This document shows positions 7,621 through 14,285 of a stretch of 28,520 nt of DNA, piece after piece (the first letter of the stretch is position 1; each line of letters opens with the position of its first letter). The notes under the pieces were generated by a model. It was not told the origin of the DNA and searched no databases. It worked only from the letters and a program-made list of their open reading frames with translations. The stretch spans positions 1-28,520 of the forward strand of contig JAZDGR010000093.1 in assembly GCA_043806735.1 (NCBI GenBank), read 5' to 3'. The position numbers were made by a program, and so were the translations under genes. This DNA comes from QYOJ01 sp043806735. GTDB taxonomy: Bacteria > Bacteroidota > Bacteroidia > Bacteroidales > FEN-979.

Positions 7621-7993
7621 CCTCTTTTGTTAAACGCTGTAAAATTACGATTATTTTCTCCTGGATTTCGGGAAATGGAAGGATCTCATGCCCGGTGTAA
7701 GTAATTGCTACAATCATTTGACGCCGGGAAGCATTCAGGGAATCGTAAAGCACGGTTTTCTGTTTGCGGTATGCTTCGCGGATTCGCCGTTTCAAAAGGT
7801 TCCGGTCAACAGCCCTCGAAAAAGAGGTCCGGGGAACACTGATCAACAATTGCGCAGGGTATGGATTTTCCAGAAGTACGAAAAGCCACCGGTAGCGAAA
7901 AGGGGGAACCACAGATGAAGAACCCTCTTTAAAAAGCCGGCTGATCAGCTTTTTAAGGCATAACCTCTCCTCTTTTGTGAAAGTCTCGAGCAT
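7601..7993 (-). CDS. rnpA: Ribonuclease P protein component
   Basis: The protein subunit of RNase P, which helps the RNA subunit remove 5' leaders from pre-tRNAs. The RNR signature is clear (R-A-V-D-R-N-L-L-K-R-R-I-R-E-A-Y-R), preceded by hydrophobic strands and followed by a helical C-terminus. The ATG at 7993 was chosen because family members begin shortly before F-T-K-E-E-R-L-C-x-K-K-L-I, giving a normal 130 residues. An alternative ATG at 8050 would add 19 residues of low-complexity character and overlap hemD by 26 bp. The 3' end overlaps yidD by 20 bp. Residues ~20-35 carry a short Ser/Val/Pro-rich insertion (E-G-S-S-S-V-V-P-P). Confidence 0.93.
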   Translation of the reverse strand: MLETFTKEERLCLKKLISRLFKEGSSSVVPPFRYRWLFVLLENPYPAQLLISVPRTSFSRAVDRNLLKRRIREAYRKQKTVLYDSLNASRRQMIVAITYTGHEILPFPEIQEKIIVILQRLTKEVEKAAE

Positions 7994-8024
7994 GGAATCC
8001 GGGTTCGTTCCGCTATCCGGAAAA

Positions 8025-8801
8025 CTATTTCTTTTTTCCTCCGGCGGCAAGAAATTGTTCGATGGCCATGGTCATGGATGGAGCCGTTTTCGTAGGCGCC
8101 TGAATGTTCAGCTTCAGCCCCGCATCCAGGGCAGCTTTGGCGGTCGACGGTCCAAACACGCCGATGGCACAGTTGTTTTGGTTGAAGTCCGGGAAATTTT
8201 TAAAGAGAGACTTGATCCCGGCCGGACTGAAAAAAACCAGCATGTGAAAGTCCTTGATGTCGATATCCGAAAGATCACTTGCCAGTGTACGGTATATGAT
8301 CGCCTTCTTATAGGCTACTTTCAGGCTGTCCAGAATTTTCGGAATTTCCATTTTATGGATATCGGAACAGGGAAGGAGGAACTTCTCGCTTTTGTGCTTC
8401 TTGATCAGTTCTGTCAGGATGTCAAAACTCTCTTTGCTGTGGAAGATCTTGCGCTTCCTGAACTGTATATATTTCTGAAGGTAATAGGCGGTGGATTCGG
8501 AGACACAGAAGTATTTCATGCAATCCGGAATGTCGGCACGCATCTCTTTCGCAATCCGGAAATAGTGGTCAACAGCATTCCGGGAAGTGAAAATTACAGC
8601 CGAATAATCCAGCAGGTTGATCCTGTCCTGCCGGAACTCTTTCGCAGTAATTCCTTCAATCTTAATAAATTTCCGGAAACAGATATTCAGATTGAATTTT
8701 TTGGCCAGTTCTCCGTATGGAGACTTATCTAAATCCGCTGGCTCGGGCTGACTTACAAGTATATTTTTGATCTTCAATATATTGCTGGTATTTGGGTTCA
8801 A
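8025..8801 (-). CDS. hemD: Uroporphyrinogen-III synthase
   Basis: A 258-residue protein that fits the HemD fold: two Rossmann-like lobes, the first beginning I-L-V-S-Q-P-E-P, with I-F-T-S-R-N-A-V-D-H-Y-F at the hinge region, and the second ending in V-F-F-S-P-A-G-I-K-S-L-F and I-G-V-F-G-P-S-T-A-K-A-A. The I-F-T-S and V-F-F-S-P elements are the usual family landmarks. It cyclises hydroxymethylbilane with inversion of ring D in tetrapyrrole synthesis. HemD is poorly conserved in sequence, but its position between a DUF4271 gene and rnpA is the usual Bacteroidetes arrangement and supports the call. No other heme-synthesis gene is in the window. Confidence 0.88.
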   Translation of the reverse strand: MNPNTSNILKIKNILVSQPEPADLDKSPYGELAKKFNLNICFRKFIKIEGITAKEFRQDRINLLDYSAVIFTSRNAVDHYFRIAKEMRADIPDCMKYFCVSESTAYYLQKYIQFRKRKIFHSKESFDILTELIKKHKSEKFLLPCSDIHKMEIPKILDSLKVAYKKAIIYRTLASDLSDIDIKDFHMLVFFSPAGIKSLFKNFPDFNQNNCAIGVFGPSTAKAALDAGLKLNIQAPTKTAPSMTMAIEQFLAAGGKKK

Positions 8802-8824
8802 CTATCAGCTCCGGTCTCGGGTAG

Positions 8825-9526
8825 TCAGAAATATGTATGGATCAACTTTGCAACAACCAGAACAGGTATAATTTCGAGGGTGCAAAGATACACAAATAAA
8901 AAGAAATACGAAAAACGGGTGAGCGAAATTCCAATCAGAAAACCTTTAAAGAACCGGAAAACAGAGGCCATTATCACAAAACAAATACACCCTCCCAGGA
9001 GCCATTCCGATTTCAGGTAAATCGCGGATAACAGGAGAGGCAAAAGGACTACTCCCAGAAATCCCGTCATGATGAGGATATTCAGTTCATATTCTTTGTT
9101 GACGGTTTCCGTCTTGAAAACGACGCTCAGGAATTTCATGACCATGATCTTGAAGGACCAGAACCCGATCACGGAAAGAACGGCTATCAGAAAAAGATTA
9201 AACCCTGGAATCGCAGCAGAAAAACGATGATCTGCCAATCGGATAACCTGGTACAGGACCATTGCGATGGACAGGACATAGATCAGGTTCAGCGTGATCG
9301 AAATCCGTTCATTGAAAACATTCCCTTCACGGATGAGCTGGTGCAGAAACCGCTTTGAGAAATTGGCTTTCACCAGGAGTTGAAAGCGACGGAAATAGAA
9401 AACCTGAACCCAGGCAAAAACAACAAACATCGCAAAGAAGACCCAGAAAACCCAATCCGGTTGTACAGGAGTAAAAGGTAAAGGCTCATTGGGAATTCCG
9501 CCGGGTATGTGATGTATTCGATTCAT
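8825..9526 (-). CDS. DUF4271 domain membrane protein
   Basis: A 233-residue protein with about six to seven hydrophobic segments, beginning near residue 25 (W-V-F-W-V-F-F-A-M-F-V-V-F). The composition and the context next to hemD and rnpA match the Bacteroidetes DUF4271 family, whose function is unknown. The ATG at 9526 was chosen because it forms a 4-bp ATGA overlap with the stop of the upstream pseudouridine synthase gene. A longer frame from 9721 would add 65 Arg/Pro/Gly-rich residues lying wholly antisense-like within the upstream gene's coding region and has no membrane character. The 4-bp overlap implies translational coupling. Confidence 0.85.
   Translation of the reverse strand: MNRIHHIPGGIPNEPLPFTPVQPDWVFWVFFAMFVVFAWVQVFYFRRFQLLVKANFSKRFLHQLIREGNVFNERISITLNLIYVLSIAMVLYQVIRLADHRFSAAIPGFNLFLIAVLSVIGFWSFKIMVMKFLSVVFKTETVNKEYELNILIMTGFLGVVLLPLLLSAIYLKSEWLLGGCICFVIMASVFRFFKGFLIGISLTRFSYFFLFVYLCTLEIIPVLVVAKLIHTYF
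8883..8890 (-). promoter_or_regulatory. Possible internal -7 element ahead of hemD
   Basis: TATCTTTG on the minus strand matches TAnnTTTG exactly and lies in the last codons of the DUF4271 gene. It is about 82 bp ahead of the hemD start. No convincing -33 box accompanies it, and chance matches to this short consensus are expected, so this is only a candidate. Confidence 0.22.
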
Positions 9527-10230
9527 TTCAGACTTTCCTCCCATACCGGTCGATCTGCTGCGAAAAAATCCCATACCGGGTCGCCTGGCAGGGGAGCAGT
9601 CACCCTGACCTGTTCCTTTCTCACGGGATGCAGGAATTCCATGGACCGGGAGTGGAGGTGGATAGAACCGTCGGGATTGGAACGGGGAGCGCCGTATTTC
9701 AGATCTCCTTTGATCGGACACCCGATGAAGGAGAGCTGAGCCCGGATCTGATGATGCCTTCCGGTAAGCAGGGTGATCTCCAGAAGATAATACCTGTTAC
9801 TTTTTGCGATAACCCGGTACATCAATTCTGCTTTTTGAGATTTCCCGACTTTCCCTTCATGTACATAGGATTTATTCTGTTTCTCATTCCGAACCAGGTA
9901 ATGTTCCAGATGATCATGCTGTTTCGGAGGCGGATGCTGAACCGCAGCCCAATACGTTTTTCGGATCTCCCCCTGCTTAAGCATCAGGTTCAGCCTGCTG
10001 AGCGACTTTGAAGTGCGGGCGAAAATAACTGCTCCGGTCACCGGCCGGTCCAGCCGGTGAACCACTCCGAGGAAAACATTCCCCGGTTTGCCGTATCTCT
10101 CTTTCAAATAGGTTTTTATCTGTTCACTCAAAGGTTCATCACCGGTCTTGTCCCCCTGAATAATGTCTCCCGGCTGCTTGTTATAAATAAGCAGATGATT
10201 ATCCTCATACAACACCAGGGAAGAATTCAT
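9523..10230 (-). CDS. RluA family RNA pseudouridine synthase (no S4 domain)
   Basis: A 235-residue enzyme that isomerises uridine to pseudouridine in rRNA or tRNA. The catalytic motif is V-V-H-R-L-D61-R-P-V-T-G with the conserved aspartate at 61. Other family landmarks are Y-E-D-N-H-L-L-I-Y-N-K-Q-P at the start, R-K-T-Y-W-A-A-V, L-L-T-G-R-H-H-Q-I-R-A-Q-L, G-C-P-I-K-G-D-L-K-Y-G and a terminal H-P-V-R-K-E. The protein lacks the N-terminal S4 RNA-binding domain of RluC/RluD, so it is a short, catalytic-domain-only member; the target site cannot be deduced. The stop overlaps the DUF4271 start by 4 bp. The region ahead of its ATG is a direct-repeat tract instead of a recognisable ribosome binding site. 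Confidence 0.93.
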   Translation of the reverse strand: MNSSLVLYEDNHLLIYNKQPGDIIQGDKTGDEPLSEQIKTYLKERYGKPGNVFLGVVHRLDRPVTGAVIFARTSKSLSRLNLMLKQGEIRKTYWAAVQHPPPKQHDHLEHYLVRNEKQNKSYVHEGKVGKSQKAELMYRVIAKSNRYYLLEITLLTGRHHQIRAQLSFIGCPIKGDLKYGAPRSNPDGSIHLHSRSMEFLHPVRKEQVRVTAPLPGDPVWDFFAADRPVWEESLK

Positions 10231-10238
10231 TGATAGCT

Positions 10239-10278
10239 ATTGCCATTTATTGCCATGCATTGCCATTTATTGCCATGC
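10239..10278. repeat. Exact 20-bp direct duplication built from 10-bp ATTGCCATKY units
   Basis: The 20-bp unit at 10239-10258 (two halves, ATTGCCATTT and ATTGCCATGC) is repeated exactly at 10259-10278. It starts 8 bp ahead of the ATG of the minus-strand pseudouridine synthase gene and is followed by the 7-bp array at 10295. Both repeat types therefore fill the panB to pseudouridine synthase gap. Confidence 0.85.
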
Positions 10279-10294
10279 CTTCCAACTCACATCT

Positions 10295-10322
10295 TTCGTC
10301 CCTCGTCCTTCGTCCTTCGTTA
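10295..10322. repeat. 7-bp tandem array (TTCGTCC type) abutting the panB stop codon
   Basis: Four in-phase units: TTCGTCC, CTCGTCC, TTCGTCC and TTCGTTA. The last unit includes the complement of the panB TAA stop (10320-10322), so on the coding strand the array begins at the stop codon. The same heptamer occurs inside the GH127 gene at 27425-27451. Confidence 0.85.
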
Positions 10323-11144
10323 ATACTGTTCCCTCTCATTCGGGAAGTCGAGAGTTTTCACATCGTGAATGTAAGAATTTACAGCTCCTTTCACTTCTTC
10401 AGACAGATTATGGTAACGCCGCAGGAACCGGGGAGAGAACTCCTGGGTGATCCCGAGCATATCATGGAGCACCAGTACCTGGCCGTCAACATCTTTTCCG
10501 GCTCCGATTCCAATAGCGGGAATCCTGATCTCTTTAGCAACCTGAGCGCCGAGTTTGGCAGGAATCTTTTCCAGGACAATTGCAAAACAACCTGAATTGG
10601 CCAACAAATGAGCGTCCTCTAAAAGCTTGGAAGCTTCTTCGTCGCTGGTTGCCCGAACCACATAGGTGCCAAATCTGTGAATCGATTGAGGGGTTAGCCC
10701 CAGATGACCCATAACGGGGATCCCTGCCGAAAGAATGCGGTCAACCGATTCTACAACCTCTTTCCCTCCTTCCAGTTTGACGCCGTCGGCCCCCGCTTCT
10801 TTCATGATCCGGATAGCCGAACTCAAAGCTTCCTTTGAGTTCCCCTGGTAGGTGCCGAACGGAAGATCCACTACCACCAAGGCTCTCTTCACAGCCCTGA
10901 CTACCGATGAGGCATGATAGATCATCTCATTCAAGGTAATGGGAAGGGTTGATGTGTGACCGGCCATGACATTCGAGGCTGAATCCCCGACAAGGATTAC
11001 ATCAATGCCGGTAGTTTCCAGAATTCGCGCAAACGAATAGTCATAGGCGGTAAGCATGGCGATCTTTTCCCCTTTTAGCTTCATCTCCTGAAGCACATGG
11101 GTGGTTACCTTATGAACGTTTCTGAAAGAAAATGAAGCTGACAT
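10320..11144 (-). CDS. panB: 3-methyl-2-oxobutanoate hydroxymethyltransferase
   Basis: Catalyses the first committed step of pantothenate synthesis, transferring a hydroxymethyl group from methylene-tetrahydrofolate to 2-oxoisovalerate to give ketopantoate. The 274-residue protein has the usual TIM-barrel motifs: M-L-T-A-Y-D-Y-S-F-A, V-G-D54-S, V-V-V-D93-L-P-F-G-T-Y, K-L-E125-G-G, G-H-L-G-L-T-P-Q-S and V-L-E192-K-I-P-A. Asp54, Asp93 and Glu125 correspond to the metal-binding residues and Glu192 to the catalytic base of the E. coli enzyme. The ATG at 11144 gives the expected N-terminus; a frame extending to 11201 would run through the divergent promoter region. No panC or panD is nearby. It leads the leftward gene run, separated from the next gene by repeat tracts. 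Confidence 0.96.
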   Translation of the reverse strand: MSASFSFRNVHKVTTHVLQEMKLKGEKIAMLTAYDYSFARILETTGIDVILVGDSASNVMAGHTSTLPITLNEMIYHASSVVRAVKRALVVVDLPFGTYQGNSKEALSSAIRIMKEAGADGVKLEGGKEVVESVDRILSAGIPVMGHLGLTPQSIHRFGTYVVRATSDEEASKLLEDAHLLANSGCFAIVLEKIPAKLGAQVAKEIRIPAIGIGAGKDVDGQVLVLHDMLGITQEFSPRFLRRYHNLSEEVKGAVNSYIHDVKTLDFPNEREQY

Positions 11145-11162
11145 GGGACCGGGTTTTGTTTG

Positions 11163-11170
11163 CAAAGCTA
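11163..11170 (-). promoter_or_regulatory. Candidate -7 element for panB
   Basis: TAGCTTTG on the minus strand matches the TAnnTTTG consensus. It would start transcription about 12 bases ahead of the panB ATG at 11144. It lies only 20 bp from the opposing element at 11191, so the two promoters overlap. Confidence 0.45.
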
Positions 11171-11190
11171 CGATTTTCTGGAAAAAAGTG

Positions 11191-11198
11191 TATTTTTG
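11191..11198 (+). promoter_or_regulatory. Candidate -7 element for the lipoprotein gene
   Basis: TATTTTTG matches TAnnTTTG. Transcription would begin near 11204, which makes the ATG at 11221 the first usable start and rules against the longer upstream frames. A TTTG at 11159-11162 is 28 bp upstream, longer than the usual spacing, so the -33 element is uncertain. Confidence 0.45.
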
Positions 11199-11220
11199 CA
11201 TGCCTATAAATCGTCAACTC

Positions 11221-12213
11221 ATGCGACAACTCCAACTTTCCCTGCTCATAGTCACTTTAGCAGGCCTCTTGTTCTCTTGCAGTAAAAAACTTGAGCTAAA
11301 CGCTGAATGGAAAGATATCACGATCGTATATGGTATTTTAAATCAGCAGGACACCATTCACTATATTAAAATCACCAAAGCTTTTCTGGGACCCGGAAAT
11401 GCCATTCAATATGCCCAAATTCCTGATTCCAGCAATTACCCCATCAAGCTGGATGTGAGCCTGGAAGCATGGAACGGGAGCGACCTGGTTGCGATATACC
11501 GGTTCGACACAGTCACCATTCACGACAAGGATTCAGGTGAGTATTTTTATTTTCCGAACCAATTGGTCTATTTTAACGATTCCATTCTGGATGCCAACTA
11601 TCTTTACAAGCTGACAATCCGGGATCCCGAAACTGAAAAGAAATGCACGTCGCAGACACTGCTGGTTCATGATTTTACCATTGAAAAACCGATGGCATAC
11701 CAGAAAATTGCCTTCAGACCCGGAATGCGCAACCCGGTCGAATGGTATTCAGCCATCGGAGGGAAACGGTATCAGGTGATCATCCGGTTTGAATACCTTG
11801 AAACCAGTGTTTTCGATCCCACCCAGAGCGAAACAAAATACGTGGACTGGATCGTTTTTCCGAATGAACAGAGCAGGGATGTAAACGTAAGCGAACTGAT
11901 TAAAAAAAGCTATGCGGCAGATGGATTCTACGCCATGTGTCATGCAAATATCCCGGTCAATCCCGATGTCATCAGAGCAGCCCGCTATATCCATTTCCTG
12001 TTTCTGGTTGCCGGGGATGACCTGAACACCTATATCGAAGTTTCTCAGCCATCCAATTCCATCATACAGGAGAAACCAGCCTATTCAAATATTGAAAATG
12101 GAATTGGATTGTTCTCCGCCAGGTTTCTGAAGGTCAGGGATTCTCATCAGTTGGCCACGGAAACTATCCAGGAACTGAAAGTCAATCCCCTGACCTATGA
12201 TTTGGGCTTCTGA
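11221..12213 (+). CDS. Bacteroidetes lipoprotein of unknown function
   Basis: A 330-residue protein with a lipoprotein signal: a hydrophobic stretch and lipobox L-F-S-C20. The residues after the cysteine are S-K-K, not the acidic signal associated with surface export in Bacteroidetes, so it may stay in the periplasmic leaflet; this is an inference. The body is rich in beta strands and aromatic residues, with an early segment D-I-T-I-V-Y-G-I-L-N-Q-Q-D-T-I-H-Y-I-K-I and a K-A-F-L-G-P-G-N-A motif that I associate with a recurrent family of uncharacterised Bacteroidetes lipoproteins (possibly DUF4249-like, from memory only). It is divergent from panB and upstream of dnaK. No catalytic motif is visible. 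Confidence 0.8.
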   Translation: MRQLQLSLLIVTLAGLLFSCSKKLELNAEWKDITIVYGILNQQDTIHYIKITKAFLGPGNAIQYAQIPDSSNYPIKLDVSLEAWNGSDLVAIYRFDTVTIHDKDSGEYFYFPNQLVYFNDSILDANYLYKLTIRDPETEKKCTSQTLLVHDFTIEKPMAYQKIAFRPGMRNPVEWYSAIGGKRYQVIIRFEYLETSVFDPTQSETKYVDWIVFPNEQSRDVNVSELIKKSYAADGFYAMCHANIPVNPDVIRAARYIHFLFLVAGDDLNTYIEVSQPSNSIIQEKPAYSNIENGIGLFSARFLKVRDSHQLATETIQELKVNPLTYDLGF

Positions 12214-12229
12214 GGAAATCTGATTTTCC

Positions 12230-12257
12230 CTTGAACCTTCTACCTTAAACCTGATCC
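12230..12257. repeat. Degenerate 7-bp array (CTTGAAC type)
   Basis: Four in-phase units, CTTGAAC, CTTCTAC, CTTAAAC and CTGATCC, occupy the gap between the lipoprotein stop and the dnaK promoter. They are more degenerate than the other arrays but keep the 7-bp period. Confidence 0.6.
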
Positions 12258-12261
12258 TGTC

Positions 12262-12296
12262 TTTTTGTCATGGTTTAATATCTGATTCTGCCTTTG
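12262..12296 (+). promoter_or_regulatory. Candidate dnaK promoter
   Basis: TTTTTG at 12262-12267 and TGCCTTTG at 12289-12296 are 21 bp apart, close to the Bacteroidetes -33 TTTG and -7 TAnnTTTG pattern with one mismatch. The implied leader is about 60 bases. No CIRCE inverted repeat (HrcA operator) was found around it. Confidence 0.45.
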
Positions 12297-12365
12297 GCAC
12301 AATCATTGATGGCGCAGAATGAAATTTGCGAGACCAATAAAGTATTTAATATAAACAAAACGAAA

Positions 12366-14285
12366 ATGGGAAAAATAATAGGAATTGACCTTGGAACGAC
12401 AAACTCATGCGTTGCTGTAATGGAAGGGAATGAACCTGTCGTCATTCCGAACAGTGAAGGCAGAAGGACCACGCCGTCCATCGTGGCTTTTACGGATAAC
12501 GGGGAGCGGAAAGTAGGGGATCCGGCCAAACGGCAGGCAATCACGAATCCGATAAATACAATTTCCTCTATCAAACGGTTCATGGGCGAAACCTATGATC
12601 AGGTTACGAAAGAAATTGAACGCGTTTCTTACCAGGTTGTAAGGGGAGACAATAACACGCCGCGCGTGAAAATCGGAAATAAGCTCTATTCACCACAGGA
12701 GATCTCTGCCATGGTCCTTCAGAAGATGAAAAAGACGGCGGAAGATTACCTGGGTAGTGAAGTGAAGGAAGCCGTGATTACGGTTCCTGCATATTTCAGT
12801 GATTCACAAAGACAGGCAACCAAAGAAGCCGGTGAGATTGCCGGACTGGTCGTCAAGCGTATTATAAACGAACCGACTGCTGCCGCGTTGGCGTATGGAC
12901 TGGATAAAAAACACAAAGACATCAAGGTTGCCGTTTATGACCTGGGAGGCGGAACCTTCGACATCTCTATCCTGGAACTGGGAGAAGGTGTTTTTGAAGT
13001 GAAATCGACCAACGGGAATACCCACCTTGGAGGAGATGATTTCGACCACGAGATCATCAACTGGTTGGCCAGTGAATTTAAGAAAGACGAAGGGCTGGAC
13101 CTGAAAAAGGATCCGATGGCATTGCAAAGGTTGAAAGAAGCTGCCGAAAAAGCCAAGATTGAACTTTCCAGTTCCACCGAAACGGAAATTAACCTTCCGT
13201 ATATCATGCCGGTTGATGGAGTGCCCAAGCACCTGGTCAAGAAACTGACCCGGGCTAAACTGGAGCAACTGATTGACCCGCTGATGCAATCTACGGTTGG
13301 ACCTTGCAGAAAAGCACTCGAAGATGCAGGGATGAAACCTGCTGACATTGATGAAGTAATCCTGGTTGGGGGATCCACACGTATTCCAGCTATCCAGAAG
13401 ATCGTCAGGGATTTCTTTGGCAAGGAACCTTCCAAAGGAGTGAATCCCGATGAGGTGGTTGCTGTTGGAGCTGCTATTCAGGGCGGGGTGCTTACCGGCG
13501 AGGTGAAGGACGTTCTTCTCCTTGATGTGACGCCACTTTCCCTGGGGATTGAAACCCTTGGCGGTGTGATGACCCGACTGATCGAAGCGAATACCACAAT
13601 CCCGACCCGGAAGTCGGAAGTCTTTTCCACCGCTGCCGACAGCCAGACTTCCGTAGAGATCCACGTGCTTCAGGGCGAACGCCCAATGGCAAACCAGAAC
13701 AAAAGCATTGGCAGATTCCACCTGGATGGAATCCCGCCGGCATCCAGGGGAATCCCTCAGATCGAAGTCACTTTCGACATCGATGCCAACGGCATCCTGA
13801 ATGTCACAGCCAAAGACAAAGCTACCGGGAAATCACAGAACATTCGGATTGAAGCCTCTTCGGGATTATCGGATGCGGAAATCAAACGGATGAAAGACGA
13901 AGCTCAGCTAAATGCGGAATCGGATAGGAAACTCAAGGAAGAGACCGATAAACTGAATACTGCAGATACTCTGATTTTTCAGACAGAGAAGCAGTTGAAA
14001 GAGTTCGGCGATAAAGTTCCGGCCGATAAAAAGGGACAAATTGAAAAAGCGCTGGAAGATTTAAAAGCGGCGCACAAAAACCGCAACTTTGCAGGCATTG
14101 ACGCCGCTATGGCAAATCTCAACGCAGTTTGGCAGGCTGCCAGTCAGGAGATGTACCAGAACACTTCTCAGTCGGGCCCACAAAGTGGTCCTCAACCCGG
14201 TCAGCAAAGTGACCAGAGCCAGTCGAAAAACACAGGGAATGAGGAAGTCACCGACGTGGATTTTGAAGAAGTGAAAGATAAATAA
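12366..14285 (+). CDS. dnaK: Molecular chaperone DnaK (Hsp70)
   Basis: A 639-residue ATP-dependent chaperone that works with DnaJ and GrpE on unfolded proteins in the cytoplasm. The nucleotide-binding domain shows G-I-D-L-G-T-T-N-S-C-V-A-V at the start, V-Y-D-L-G-G-G-T-F-D-I-S in the middle and L-V-G-G-S-T-R-I-P near residue 340. The interdomain linker D-V-L-L-L-D-V-T-P precedes the substrate-binding domain, followed by a helical lid, a Q/S/G/P-rich linker and the acidic end E-V-T-D-V-D-F-E-E-V. The ATG at 12366 gives the canonical N-terminus M-G-K-I-I-G-I-D-L-G; the frame extends upstream to 12294 but that part lacks similarity. No grpE or dnaJ is adjacent, as is frequent in this phylum. The next gene starts directly at the stop. 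Confidence 0.98.
   Translation: MGKIIGIDLGTTNSCVAVMEGNEPVVIPNSEGRRTTPSIVAFTDNGERKVGDPAKRQAITNPINTISSIKRFMGETYDQVTKEIERVSYQVVRGDNNTPRVKIGNKLYSPQEISAMVLQKMKKTAEDYLGSEVKEAVITVPAYFSDSQRQATKEAGEIAGLVVKRIINEPTAAALAYGLDKKHKDIKVAVYDLGGGTFDISILELGEGVFEVKSTNGNTHLGGDDFDHEIINWLASEFKKDEGLDLKKDPMALQRLKEAAEKAKIELSSSTETEINLPYIMPVDGVPKHLVKKLTRAKLEQLIDPLMQSTVGPCRKALEDAGMKPADIDEVILVGGSTRIPAIQKIVRDFFGKEPSKGVNPDEVVAVGAAIQGGVLTGEVKDVLLLDVTPLSLGIETLGGVMTRLIEANTTIPTRKSEVFSTAADSQTSVEIHVLQGERPMANQNKSIGRFHLDGIPPASRGIPQIEVTFDIDANGILNVTAKDKATGKSQNIRIEASSGLSDAEIKRMKDEAQLNAESDRKLKEETDKLNTADTLIFQTEKQLKEFGDKVPADKKGQIEKALEDLKAAHKNRNFAGIDAAMANLNAVWQAASQEMYQNTSQSGPQSGPQPGQQSDQSQSKNTGNEEVTDVDFEEVKDK

Noticed and set aside
7977..8732. 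Plus-strand open frame opposite hemD (251 codons)
   Set aside because: The minus-strand hemD fits the fold and the conserved gene neighbourhood; the antisense frame does not resemble a protein family.
9527..9721. N-terminal extension of the DUF4271 protein
   Set aside because: The extension overlaps the pseudouridine synthase gene and has Arg/Pro-rich shadow composition; the ATGA overlap at 9523-9526 gives a natural start.
12214..12365. CIRCE (HrcA) heat-shock operator upstream of dnaK
   Set aside because: No TTAGCACTC/GAGTGCTAA-type inverted repeat is present in the leader.
12804..13721. Long minus-strand open frame opposite dnaK (305 codons)
   Set aside because: It lies wholly within dnaK, lacks any domain-like pattern, and is a by-product of dnaK codon use.
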